Assembly (NCBI RefSeq): GCF_024868665.1 | Contig: NC_079893.1 | Span: 12,208,661-12,272,660, forward strand | From: Triplophysa rosa | Taxonomy: Eukaryota > Chordata > Actinopteri > Cypriniformes > Nemacheilidae | Length of the DNA: 64,000 bases | Direction: 5' to 3' | Part shown: positions 23,381 through 34,360 of the stretch, piece after piece | Layout of the letters: each line of letters starts with the position of its first letter | Position numbering within the stretch: the stretch's first letter is position 1 | The notes under the pieces: generated by a model | Told to the model about the DNA's origin: nothing | Seen by the model: the letters and a program-made list of their open reading frames with translations, nothing else | Databases searched by the model: none | Program-made: the position numbers and the translations under genes

Positions 23381-23553
23381 ATGTTTGTGTTGAAAGCGGT
23401 GATGTGTTTGGGAGCGCTGCTCTGTGCAGTTATCGACGGTGCTGGGGCTCAGTCGTGCCCGTCACTATGCTCCTGCAGCGGGACAGCGGTGGACTGCCAC
23501 GGGCAGAGTCTGCGGAGCGTGCCGCGGAACATTCCCCGCAACACTGAGCGACT
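23381..23553 (+). CDS. slit2: slit2 coding exon 1: signal peptide and LRRNT cap
   Basis: Start ATG with an in-frame stop 27 bp upstream. 57 codons plus CT. Residues 1-23 form a signal peptide (basic K5, hydrophobic [13 protein letters not shown], small residues AGA before the likely cut ahead of QS). The mature part begins [18 protein letters not shown], the four-cysteine LRR N-terminal cap of Slit domain D1, then [15 protein letters not shown]. Ends at donor CT|GTGAGT. Confidence 0.93.
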
Positions 23554-26500
23554 GTGAGTCACCACATCAATACTTGATCAGACATTTTTAATGAATTACT
23601 TTATTAAATAAAACATTCCATGTATTATAAACGGAGTAAACATAATAATATATAGTTATAATAAATAATTAAGCTAAATTAATTCAACTCAGTATTAATT
23701 AATTATTTGTTTATGTCACACATTTGATGGTACTGTATTAATCCAATTTTGCAGGAAAAACAAAAACAAAGTACAAATTAACAACCTGGCCCACATCACA
23801 TAAATGTATTTAATGCGTAATGCCATGGGTGTAATACAAAATGTGCCAGTGTTTTCTTTTTAAGTACTGTCATCTGAACAAAACCACGGCGTATTTATCT
23901 ATTCCACTCACGCATGTCACTATCTGTCTGTTACATTGATGGCGCCTCTGAAGTGGGATTCATTAATTAAACTGGCATGAAGTTTAAACACAACCTGCTC
24001 TGTTCATGGTCTCTGCCTTAACACCGCACGAGCAGTGTTTTCATCACAAAAACACAGTTTTGCCACCAAAGCAGTTAAAATTCTTCTTTGTTAATTATTA
24101 GAAGTTCATTCACTCCTATTTCTCTGTGTATTTAAAACACTGTGGTCGACTCCACAGTGGAGATCCACAGACTGGATTTTTTGGGCTGGGTAAAGCTGCG
24201 AGAGGCTGTTTTATGTGTTGAAATGGGAGCGCATAAAAATTAGTTTTCAAAGGCTGTATATGACACCAACGTTAATTGGTGAGGATTACCCAACCCTGAC
24301 CGGAATTCAATTAGAAACCTGCTAAGAGTTCGCCCACGGTCTCGCGCATACTTCACCAATGACAACATTCAGACAAGTGTGCGCAGACGGTTTTGGAAAT
24401 TAATATGACAAACAGCAATTGACTATGCTGTCTGCCAAATGGTGGCCAGTGCCATTAAGTAACCAGAAAAATTATTTCATAGCCTCATTTACTGCTTAAT
24501 AGGCTAAATTAGTCCTTTTAATTAGGGCTAAATACTTCAGTTGTTATTCACTGTATTACCCCCCCCCCCCCCTCTTCTTTCCACAGTGACCTGAATGCAA
24601 ATAATCTGACTAAAATTACGAAAGCAGATTTTGCGGGACTGCGGCACCTCAGAGTTCTGTAAGTAATGAAGACCATGTTTTTATAGGTCTCGATTTTTTT
24701 TAATGCATACAGATGCATGTTTTGTATTTTATTTCACATATAAAACTTGTTGTGCAGCCACATCGGACGCCAGTGGGGCCATTATTAGATACATGCCAGA
24801 GAAAGCATTGTTATGCTGTTATGCCAAATGCCAAAACTTGTCATGAAATGCGTTCCATTGTATTCTGGATTTCAGTGAGAGTTAAACACTTGTAGCACAC
24901 ACACAGAGGCAGAACAAGTTTGGATGGTGAAGCTTAAAGAGGCAATAAAGCCCATGATTCCCAAAAACACACAAAGGGAGCATTTATTTGCAAAAATGAT
25001 TGCGTTATCGGAATGTGAAGTGTCTCCATCTCTATCAGTCTTTCTATCTGCCTCACTGTCTCTGTGTGAGGTTGCGATTGAGAAAGAGTGAGGGAGATTT
25101 TGTGAATGTAAATGTGTGTGAGTTGGAATGTGTGGGTGTGAATGTATGTGTTAGAGAGAGACATATAGAAAAGCTCATGTAAGAACAGGTTTGCCCTCCC
25201 ACTTGCAGGATTAGATTACAGCGGAAGACTTTTTCTATTTGTCTGTTATTTCTTCCTTTCACTTGCCGACAATTTTTGGCCATCTCTTCCTTACTCTCTC
25301 TCAACTCTGTTTATTTTCCCCTCTTGCAGGGACGTCATTGTAATGTATTTAACATTGTCTTGTTTTCTTGATTTGAGTCTATAAAATAAATTTGACAATA
25401 ACAGAGTATATAATAACATAATTCATCCGTAAAAAGTTTTACAACATTATCAGCGATATAGGTTGTCTTTTCAGTATATCGAGTAAAAGTGAGGAAACTT
25501 GGATTATGTGTGAACTCTAGGGGGTGGTTTCCCGGAAAGGGATTATTTTAAATCAGGGCTATGGTTAAATTAGGATATTTAAGTCGTTTTTAAAAACATA
25601 GTTTACAAAAAAACATTACTGGTGGGCATCTTGAGACAAAACAATCACACTGATATACTTTAAGATGTGTCAGTGCAAGTTGTTTTCAATTAAGACACCT
25701 CTAACATTTAAATTAGTCTGGGACTAGATTTAAAGAGTACATTCCTCAATATTTTTAATGGCTTATTTTGGTTTATGGAGTGTCCGACAACAAGTTTATG
25801 TACATACATGATGTAAAAATACTATTATTTCGTAATAATAAGCAGTTTTTATTACCTTACTTCTTGACTGACTCTCAAATGATTCGTTCCGCGATTCATC
25901 TGTGTAATCTCCGCCTTTCCGCCAGCGTAGTCTGATCTGATTGGTCAGATAGTGTAGTCTGCTGTGATTGGTCAGATGGTCTAGTCTGCTGTGATTGGTC
26001 AAATGGTCTAGTCTGCTGTGATCATTACTACTGTATTACGGTTTGCAGGTGGTTGGATATTAACAGTGTATAGAGAGAGATGGCGTCGATTTTACCTTAC
26101 CAGTTCGAGCCCGAGTCTGACGAATCATTCTTTAATCCTTATACAGATGCCAGTAAGAAAAAGGACTGTTTTAGACACTTCTCTTGTAACAGTTAGTTAT
26201 CACGGCATACAGTGTACGGTGTTCGTATCTTCAGATGTTATTATAACTATAGTACACCACGCAGTTCTTGAAATAAAGACTTTGCGAGTTAATATGGTTG
26301 AACACTTACATTAGCGCAACGAGTTTATAGCTAACGTTAGGTAAACAAACAGTAACAACCCCAAAAATAACGGTAACGTTAGCTAAACACAGACATGAGA
26401 TAACGTCACACAAATTTAATTTTAAGTAAAGACAAAAATAAAGAGTCACACTTACAGGTTGTGATTCGGTGGAGCTTACAGGTCCAAATAAAGTTGGTAT

Positions 26501-27684
26501 TGCAACATCTTTTAAGGAAAGACGTTTAATGTATCCTGCAGTAAAGGCGCCAAGATTGATGAAGCAATCTTCGGTAAAATGACGCGCGCAAAGTAAAACG
26601 TTCGGTTTATACTCCTTTGGTGTCGTTTGAAAAATAAATAGTAACCATTTTTTCCTCAGAAGTTCTTCCTTTGGTAGTGAAAATAAGACTGACTTAGTTT
26701 CACTACATAGAACACAGCTTCTCTTAGACATGATGCACACGTCACGAACGAGCTAGTACAGTGTTTGGGGAGGAGAGAGTTAAGTTTTCGCAGTCAGTAG
26801 GCGGGGATTTTTCTAGTGACGTAGGTACATTGTGGTTAAAGATTCGGACAGGTCATGGCTTGTTCGCGTGATTCAGAGTCGATTACCTTTTTTATAAGCT
26901 AATAACTTTGTTATTCGTTCACCTTCGGATTTACAACTTGGCAGATTGCTTACATTCAAACACGGCAAAATTAAACACTTCATGAAATGTATTTTTTATG
27001 ATCTCGAGGAATGTACTCTTTAAGCCACTGTCTGGAAACCGCCCCTAGATGCAACAAAATAGAAATTAATAGAAAACGGCAGTAAATTGTTATTTGTTTA
27101 GGTATTCATTTTAAGTTACATTGTTATTTATGATTTATTTTAAACACACACTTTATGTTATACTTTTTCAGTTGTTATGGATTTTGGGAACCCATTAAAT
27201 TATGTTTCCTATACTCAAATTCCAGGGATAAACATATGAATGTCAACTGAGGCTAACTGTTGTATTGGAGTAGAGAAATAGGCTTTTTTCAGCATAGTCT
27301 AAGTATAGATGTGTATTTAGACTGGTGTTGTTTATGGAGGTCTTAATGAGAGGAGGTCTCAGACCTACAGATATCCAATGAAAGGGTGTTTGTCAAATAT
27401 GGTTTGCAGGCACCAAAGCTTGAAGCTTTTTAGGTATTATACAGCAGCCAAATATACACAGGAAAAATAAATGTTTAATCATTGAAAATCGTTTAGTCTT
27501 ATCTTTTTTGTCTTTCTTTCTTTTTCATTACCTTTCTTAGCAGCTGATGGAAAACAAGATCAGTTCTATTGAAAGAGGGGCATTTCAGGACCTAAGGAAC
27601 TGGAAAGACTGTAAGTGGCTAACACACGCACGCACACACACGCACGCAGCACATACGCACACACACAACACCACACACCACACA

Positions 27685-27762
<78 letters not shown>

Positions 27763-30700
27763 GATATGCTGCACTGGCCTGTAGGGCTAAAAGTCAGCTG
27801 CGTATTTTTGTATAAGTGAGTGTGTATGTTTTTACTGCATCCATTAACAATGTGACCTGCTGAGCACAATTAACTGCGAAATGGCATTACAAAACTAAGC
27901 GTGTATTCATACATTAATAGTGGACATTGGTTGTTATGGGCCGTGTGTGTGTGTGTGTCGCGGTCAGGATTCGACGGAGCAACATTTTTGTCTGACAGCC
28001 AACCCGGCCTCAGGGGAACACACACATACGCGACTGGCACACACGGCCCTTTAAGGGAATGACACTGGAAAACTGGAATGGAAACTGAAATTACGCTCTT
28101 AAGGAACCGCTCCCCCCACCTTTCTCTCAAGCTTTTACCCCCTAGCTATTCTCCATTTTAAACCATATTCATTCTGATGGGCTTTATCTCTCCGTCACTG
28201 ACTCATTTATCTGTACCCTATATCCGAGTACTGCATTTCCCTTGATACATGAACCCATTTGGCACATATTGTATGAATCGGTATGACACCTGCCAGTGTA
28301 ATTACAATAATGACACCATTGAGCTCATTTTTCCCTCTTTAGGATTACAAATAATGAGGATTATTGTGAAGAGCAGTAATTTCAGAAAAATTGTTCAATT
28401 GCTGTGGAAGTAGTGTAGGTGAGATGTGTAAAGAGATCTGCTGCTGAATGTGCGTATATAAGTAACTAAATGTGTTAAGCTGTTAATTACAAAAAAGCAT
28501 TAGAATAATCATTTAAAATGATTTTTAAACAGCCCAGCATTTTTAAGTCTTTAATTCCAGTTTAATAAGCTTCACAAAACAAAATCTACGTTTTTTCGTA
28601 TCACCTGAAACTTGCTTATTTGTCCCCTGTGGTAGCCACACCGTGGTTGAGAATAGCTTATTAATTGTACAGTATAAATTAAAACTAAATAAACTAAACT
28701 CTCAAACCTAAACTTCTCTCCTGAGTGGACCTTAAATACTGTTTGGTTTCACAGACAAGGCTTGCAATTGTAGGATCAGGTTTACTCTCAAGGTTCTGCT
28801 TGAACCTAAGTACAAAAACTGATCCAGAGTCCTTCCTACTCGCTGTCAATTACCATGTCTTAATAATGACTGGCAGGTGTTCACTTTACATGCAGAATCA
28901 CATTAGAACTGGCATTTAAAGCTGCGTGGCATGAGGTGCAGTCAATCACTTACCCAATGTGTCTCCTGTTTTCCTGCTAGTCATTACCTTATAAATCCAT
29001 GTGGATATGTTTAATGACAGCCACCGTGATATTCTTTGTAAAACCCAGCTGAACCGCAAAATCTAACTGTGATAGAGATGTTACTCACACGTATACTAAC
29101 TTTAGTTTTAAAGGGTAGTTGTGTTAGTAGCGCGTGCCTCTGAATGCTAACTAACTAGCCAAAGGGTCAATGGCATTGTGAATGCAGCTTTGTGCAGTAA
29201 CATATAGCTCATACAGTCAACTTGTAATAACTTGTAATAATAGCTGAACTCGCTTTTGGCATAAACGTGCAGTGTTGGCATAACTGAAGGGATAGATGAG
29301 GGGATGGTAGTGATGAATAGCTCTTTATGGTGATAAGTGTAAGGACAGAGAAGTTAGCGGTAATGTTGAATAGCACAGCTAAAGTCAGTGTGTAGGATCA
29401 GTCCCACTGTGCCGGTACAAAAGCAGGAGTCTAATGCTGGAGGGTGCCTGCATAGCTGCGAGGATTAGAATGCACAGGCATTATAATGCCCTTACCAAAG
29501 GCCCTTCATAAATATGTGTGTGAGAGAGAGTGTGTGTATGTGTATTGGGTATGCATTTAGGTATTGGGTGTGACGACCTCATGTAGGGAGGAAAAGTGGA
29601 GACTCTGTTCCACATATGACCCCCCTCTTTGCTCACACACACACACGCACACACACACACACACACACACGCACGCACGCACGCGCGCACGCACACACAC
29701 ACACACACGTACGCACAAACACCCCTCGTCACGGCTTGCTAGCCACGAGCAATGCAGTCAGGTAAAATGTAAGCCTATAGAGAAACACTTCTTTTTTTCC
29801 TCAAACTTCCTTCTTTTGTGCCGTCCTTCACACTTCGCGCTTATTTTGTGGGCTGTTCTTTACCTTTTATTTTGTTCCTTTATGTTTATTCTCTTTTACC
29901 TTGTTTTTTTAAAGATTTTATACAAACTCAAGTTGTGTTGGACTGGTTTGTTCATTAGCTAATGCCAGATGGATTGAGACTGAGGATAGATCTGGTCACT
30001 GACTTATTGGTCTCACAAAGCCAGACCCTTTGACCTAAAAGGCAATAGGTCCACAGCGCAGCTTTCTTGCCAAGAACCGGTCATGACTGATGCATACAGC
30101 GACCAATCACAATCGCTCAGTTAAATAAATCGCTCTGAGAAATAAAGCCTAGTTCTGCTAGTTTACTTTCTACTTTAAGAGGCTGTTTACACAACGTTTA
30201 ATAAAAATGAATAACGTTTTATACTCTTTGGCAGTTCATTTGCACAACAACTGCATTTTGGGGGACTGAAACTGCGATTTCATTGGTTCTCATGGTTACG
30301 ACAACCAATGAGATTTAAAACTTGAGATTCGTAGCGCTGTGAAGCACAATGTTCTCAACGATTGGTTCTCGTGGTCACAAGACACGCGACAACCAATGAG
30401 ACTCAAAAGATAAGATTTGTTGAGCCTGCCTGTGGCCATTTTGAGTGAGAACAGTGATAATCTACATCCAAACGTGACTAAATTACTTCAAAATATGAAT
30501 CGTTTTTGCTCACAAATGTATCGTTTTGTGTCACGAGACATTAAACCTGGACATGTAACCCAGGAGTTGTGTGTATTACTTTTATGATGGATATATATGT
30601 TCCTTTTGGAGCTTCAAAAACTGTGTCTGGATCCATTGCAAAGAAAACGTTTCCATTTTTATTGTATAAACGGGGCTTAAGTACCTTGCTGTAATAACCC

Positions 30701-32103
30701 AGTACAATGTAAACAAAAGCCTTCCAGATAAAACCCATTGTGTCCCCATTTCAGGAAGTTGCATAAAGCTGGCCAATCAGATCAAAGCTTGCCAGATTAA
30801 GAAAGTGCTTGATTTTTAACTAGCCACAAACTGTATGTGAATGAATGGTAAATCTGTCTTGTACAGACACAAAACGACACAGCAGTGCACATGTCTGCGC
30901 AAACACCATTTACGCAGATTTTCAACTCTTGAGTTGAAATTTTTTTGCCATTAAAAGTCGTGTCACTCTTTGGCCCTCATGAAAATGACTTTGAGTGCAT
31001 GTCTGTGTGCGTATGTAAAAGTTAAAACGAGAGTCTGGCTGTGGGCATTTCTCTCTGCAAGAGTGTGTGTCTGTGTGTACCCATCTATTTTAGGGGTCGA
31101 TCTTATTCCCTTTAAGCACTGTGTGTGTGTCTTTGTGTGTTTCTGCAGCGGGGTCCTCAGGGAAGGCTGTCCTCTGTGCCTGAGTGAAACACGTGGGCAT
31201 TTCGGGAGTGTGTAGCACTGTGTGCCTCGTTATTATTTCATCATTCATTAAATATTCAAATGGGATGATGTAACCCCAGAAGCCGAACGATGATGTCATT
31301 GGCTGCTGTGTGAACGTGTGTTTGAGAGAGTGTATCAGAGAAGGCGAGTGGGTAAAACAGAAAAGCGAGAGCTTGATGGTTTCGCACTTTGCGAAAGCAG
31401 AGTTCACTTACTTTAGGCCTTTGCTTTGATTGATTTGTGTATGTGTTTAAGTGTAGTCCTGTGTTTGTGTGTGTGTTTGTGCGCTGTAAATGTACACTTT
31501 AGGAACGATAGAAGTTTTTGGTATTATCAGTAACCTATTATCAGTTATTGGCAACTGCATGAGACGCTTTTAAAAGTTCTTGCAATTCGGAGCTTAATAG
31601 GGGGCTCTGAACGGTCTGTATTTCTTGTATTAAAAACATTATTGATTAATTTCAAGCCTCATTAATCTACCGCGCAGACAGCAGTGGCGCCACTCTTCAT
31701 TAATATGCACAGTGGGTATTATATATGTGCTTATTGTCATGCATCAATGTCTATTATGCACGCACTGCATATGTAGTCAGGAATATTACTCAGTGTCAAA
31801 AAATAAAGTGAAAGAAATCATGAAATTATCATTGAATTAAACAAATATGCATCATTTCTTTTCATGATGTGTGTTTGTCCATGTGAGTGTGTGTGTGTTT
31901 GCACTGTAAGTTCCTTCTCTTCACTTGGTGTGAGACGTTCTGTTTGTTTTTCCCACATCTGTTTTTCCGGGCTGTTCTTTGTCTGTGTGTGTTTGCTAGA
32001 TGCCCCCACACACTGACAGTGTCTGCCAGCCCCCCCCACACACACACACACACGCACACACACATGCACACACACACGCACACACACACACACGCACACG
32101 CAC

Positions 32104-32166
<63 letters not shown>

Positions 32167-32780
32167 GGCTCAAGTTGATGGTGGGCAGGCTCAAGTTGAA
32201 ATATTTTATAACATTAAACGTTTAAAGTGTTTTGCTTGAGCACAGCACTGTCAGGACATATTTCCGTAAACATTAACTGATGTTTTTCATGTGGATTCCA
32301 TTCGCGATATTTATTGTGTTCATATTTTTCAGTTTTCCAATAACACTTAAAGTAGATTTCTGTGATTGATTATTGTAATTGTGCCCAAACAGCTTTATTT
32401 TATTTAGTCATTTACTTGCAACCAGACAGCCGCCCATCTCAGTCTTTTATGCAAACTGTACATTTGAGCTGATACATATCAAACACTGTATCACAGTTAT
32501 TAAATTTGGCTTTGTGCATGTGAATAAATTGTGCTTCTGTATGTTTTTTCTTCTGTATGTAGTCTGTATGTTAGCTTCACACTTGTAACAATAAGATTGT
32601 GGGTTCAATTTCCAGGATACACACAAACTAATAAAATGCATACAATTAACTGATAAAAGCGTCTGCCAAAGGTAAACCTTGTGTTGCCATTTGTGTCTGT
32701 GTTTACAGGCGTCTCAACAGGAATAATCTTCAAGTTCTTCCAGAGTTGCTGTTCCTGGGCACGACCAAACTCTTCAGGCT
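23381..32780 (+). CDS. slit2: Slit guidance ligand 2-like, first four coding exons (partial gene)
   Basis: Join of 23381-23553, 24587-24658, 27541-27610 and 32709-32780, continuing beyond the window. Slit proteins are large secreted ligands (about 1,500 residues) that bind Robo receptors through leucine-rich repeats and steer axons and migrating cells. The part here encodes the signal peptide, the cysteine-rich LRR N-terminal cap and the first three repeats. Residues such as [49 protein letters not shown] and PELLFLGT agree better with SLIT2 than with SLIT1 (VERGAFDDM) or SLIT3 (LEDNQV, LLFQST), from family knowledge. All introns split a Leu codon (CT|N), the regular one-repeat-per-exon pattern. 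Exon 3 is two bases short, so the frame as read is broken. LRR4 and later exons are not found before 64000. Confidence 0.88.
23554..24586 (+). other. slit2: slit2 intron 1
   Basis: 1,033 nt, GT-AG. No transposon recognised. It ends in an unusual polypyrimidine tract with 14 consecutive C (24559-24572) followed by CTCTTCTTTCCACAG. Confidence 0.85.
24587..24658 (+). CDS. slit2: slit2 coding exon 2: LRR1
   Basis: 72 nt, acceptor TTTCCACAG preceded by a 14-C run, donor CT|GTAAGT. Encodes [16 protein letters not shown] followed by AGLRHLRVL, a single 24-residue leucine-rich repeat. The splice phase matches exons 1 and 4. Confidence 0.93.
25927..26022. repeat. ~27-bp tandem repeat, four units
   Basis: Units TAGTCTGCTGTGATTGGTCA plus GATGGTC, with the first unit variant (GATCTGATTGG). 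Each contains GATTGGTCA, an inverted CCAAT box (TGACCAATC), on the side distal to the THAP exon. It lies inside the Kolobok-like element. Confidence 0.75.
26456..26731 (-). CDS. THAP zinc-finger domain exon of the Kolobok-like element
   Basis: Starts [20 protein letters not shown]. Met at 26731 is preferred over the in-frame Met at 26740 because THAP domains begin within a few residues of the first Cys. It shows the C2CH pattern: CVLC, then about 40 residues later CARHF, with the hydrophobic/aromatic W (KKWLLF) between, and the closing VAIPTLF box (AVPTIF-type). It stops being domain-like at SSTESQP, where a consensus donor (CCT|GTAAGT, 26455 leftward) follows, so the next exon, absent here, would have carried the transposase. 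THAP domains bind DNA. It lies antisense to slit2. Probably not a functional host gene. Confidence 0.7.
27541..27610 (+). pseudogene. slit2: slit2 coding exon 3: LRR2, two bases short
   Basis: Acceptor CTTTCTTAG, donor CT|GTAAGT. Codons from the second base read [18 protein letters not shown], then NWKDC instead of a repeat ending in …ERL. The exon is 70 nt, but both flanking introns split a Leu codon in the same phase and neighbouring LRR exons are 72 nt. One base is missing at the exon start (joined to exon 2 it reads CTC AGC TGA, an immediate stop) and one in the short A run at 27594-27595. Each loss is of one base within a 2-3 base run (GG to G, AAA to AA), compatible with consensus error. 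If real, the product ends after about 83 residues. Confidence 0.8.
27619..27761. repeat. CA-repeat microsatellite 8 bases past the exon 3 donor
   Basis: Imperfect (CA)n with CG and CCA interruptions, about 140 bp, beginning within 10 bases of GTAAGTGG. All ‘ORFs’ in this region are Cys-Val or Thr-His repeats without meaning. Confidence 0.95.
29634..29718. repeat. CA/CG microsatellite
   Basis: (CA)n with CGCACGCACGCACGCGCGCA interruption. Confidence 0.95.
30180..30740. repeat. Probable MITE remnants with duplicated ACAACCAATGAGA hairpin
   Basis: GCTGTTTACACAACGTTTAA starts a sequence resembling a common fish repeat. It is followed by two copies of a small fold-back: ATTGGTTCTCATGGTTACGA/CAACCAATGAGATTTAAAAC (30282) and ATTGGTTCTCGTGGTCACAA/CAACCAATGAGACTCAAAAG (30362). 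The part after 30,560 (ACTTTTATGATGGATATATA, TTGGAGCTTCAAAA) is another familiar fish repeat fragment. Boundaries uncertain. Confidence 0.5.
32034..32161. repeat. CA/CG microsatellite
   Basis: Imperfect (CA)n with several CGCA and TGCA interruptions, ending in a pure run of about 25 CA units. Confidence 0.95.
32575..32672 (+). repeat. SINE-like fragment
   Basis: GATTGTGGGTTCAATTTCCA resembles a tRNA-type B box (GGTTCRANNCC). About 45 bases later ACTGATAAAAGCGTCTGCCA is the L2-type tail seen at 7107-7162, in reverse orientation. This order (tRNA-derived part, then LINE tail) is that of a SINE, degraded. It ends about 37 bases before exon 4. Confidence 0.5.
32709..32780 (+). CDS. slit2: slit2 coding exon 4: LRR3
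   Basis: 72 nt, acceptor GTTTACAG, donor CT|GTGAGT. Encodes [20 protein letters not shown] then LFRL, a perfect 24-residue repeat in the frame expected if exon 3 were 72 nt. The clean state of this exon argues against long-standing pseudogenisation. Confidence 0.92.
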
Positions 32781-34207
32781 GTGAGTCTTTTCTTTTTGTC
32801 TTTCTCTTTCCTCTCCCCTTTTTTCTCACTCCCACCCCCTTTCTCTTCACTGTCTGGTTCCTCTTTTGTTGCCCTTTTTACATTTCTGTCTCTTATGAAA
32901 ACTTGTTAGATAAATGTACATTTAAATATTGGGATATTAATTTTAATAATATTATGCTGCGTTTGCACCTGTCTTTGCAATTTGAGAAAGCAGAACTAAG
33001 TATACGTTTAAATGCAGTTTTGTGTTTGGTCTCCTTGGTGTCGAATTTTATTGGATTTAGTTTCCATTAAGTTTGATCATTATTAAAAGGTAGTGCCGTT
33101 GAATCTGAAGGAAAGAATATAGCGTATCCAAAACAACATTTCGGGGTCTGTCTTAATCGAGCTTGTTACTCTGCTTGGAGGCATGAACGCGTGTGCGTTT
33201 ATAATTGAGTTATGCTGGACATCTAGGGATCAGCAGTAAAAGAGGTTCAGAGCATGAACACACTAAATTGAGTTAAAAGGAGATACACGCTTAAACATCT
33301 GCTCTGAGAGGAAGGACACTCCGGGCTAACAGCTTTACCAGGAAAAATAACATTCTAACGGTCTTTGCAGGAGGCTGATGAGGAAAGTGTGTGTGTGTGC
33401 TGTTGCACACATCGCTCATGGTCTTGCCGTCATATAGACACTCTTCATGACATGGTTTTTTGTGTGGTCTTTTCTAAATATACACCCAGATCTTCAGTCC
33501 CAACTATCAGGTGTGTGAGGGTGACACTTTAGAAAGTAAAATGCTGGGCTTCAAATGTAATCTTAGAAAATGGATTTTTGAATAGGCACTGTTTACTTGT
33601 TCTCTTTTAAAAATCTGATAAGAATGTGTGGGTCCATGTGTATGGGTGGGGGGGGTGTAAGGTTTTGTCTAAATTTCATGTGGGGACCAAAGAAAAACAT
33701 CAGAAAAGCACATTAAACAATGCACAAAAATAACAAAAATGCACAATTCTACGGAATTCTAAGGAACATAAAAAAATATTGTACCTCACTATAAAAACAA
33801 TGGAAGTCAATAGAAAGTCCCCAAAATAAAAAGTGTGTCTGTGTGTGCGTGCCACATATGGGATTTAATGGTTCTCTGGAAGGATTTTGCTGTTCTCTCT
33901 GTCAATTCAATTTCAACAAGATGGTAGCAGGTGTGTGTGAGAGAAGAAAGCCAATGAGAAACAAAGAGGGAGCATTGCTAGTGTATAACACTTTCTTGAT
34001 AGTATTATTTGATTTGATGTTCTGGCACACACACACAGAGCATTCTCATCTCATTAGATTATCTCTGCTCGTCTACATCTGTGGCTAACATGTGCATCTT
34101 TTATCTGCCCGCCTCTTTCATCACACTGTCTGTCTCGTTTCTCTTTTTTGTGCTTTTTCCTGTTCTCTCACCCCTCCTGTCTTTTATGCTGCTTTATCTG
34201 CATAGTC

Positions 34208-34360
<153 letters not shown>

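Larger units (their letters stand above)
25734..27019 (-). mobile_element. Kolobok-like DNA transposon encoding a THAP domain
   Basis: Inverted tips AGAGTACATTCCTC and GAGGAATGTACTCT, flanked by TTAA on both sides (25730-25733 and 27020-27023). TTAA duplications together with a THAP-domain coding exon point to the Kolobok superfamily; piggyBac also uses TTAA but has CCC-type tips and no THAP domain. At 1,286 bp it lacks a transposase core, so it is a deletion derivative that kept the 5' (right) half of its gene. Confidence 0.75.
25518..27050. repeat. Short MITE with GGTTTCC ends, split by the Kolobok-like element
   Basis: Left end CTAGGGGGTGGTTTCCCGGA and right end GGAAACCGCCCCTAG are inverted. 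The body (AAAACATTACTGGTGGGCAT, TGTCAGTGCAAGTTGTTTTC) is a repeat I recognise as common in cyprinid genomes. Only about 245 bp belong to it: 25518-25733 plus 27024-27050; the rest is the insertion. Confidence 0.7.
24659..27540 (+). other. slit2: slit2 intron 2
   Basis: 2,882 nt. The left part (24659-25515) has no recognised feature. 25518-27050 is a MITE with a Kolobok-like element inserted. 27051-27540 is A/T-rich and ends in TTTTTTGTCTTTCTTTCTTT and CCTTTCTTAG. Confidence 0.85.
27611..32708 (+). other. slit2: slit2 intron 3
   Basis: 5,098 nt. Holds CA microsatellites (27619-27761, 29634-29718, 32034-32161), two fold-back repeat segments near 30,180-30,740 and a SINE-like fragment just upstream of exon 4. 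27,762-29,630 and 30,740-32,030 contain nothing I recognise beyond short GT runs. Confidence 0.85.

Noticed and set aside
27547..27869. Long ORFs of Cys-Val or Thr-His repeats around CA/GT tracts (also at 29481, 31818, 47000, 62600 and 63400)
   Set aside because: They are translations of dinucleotide repeats on both strands, with no start context or domain.
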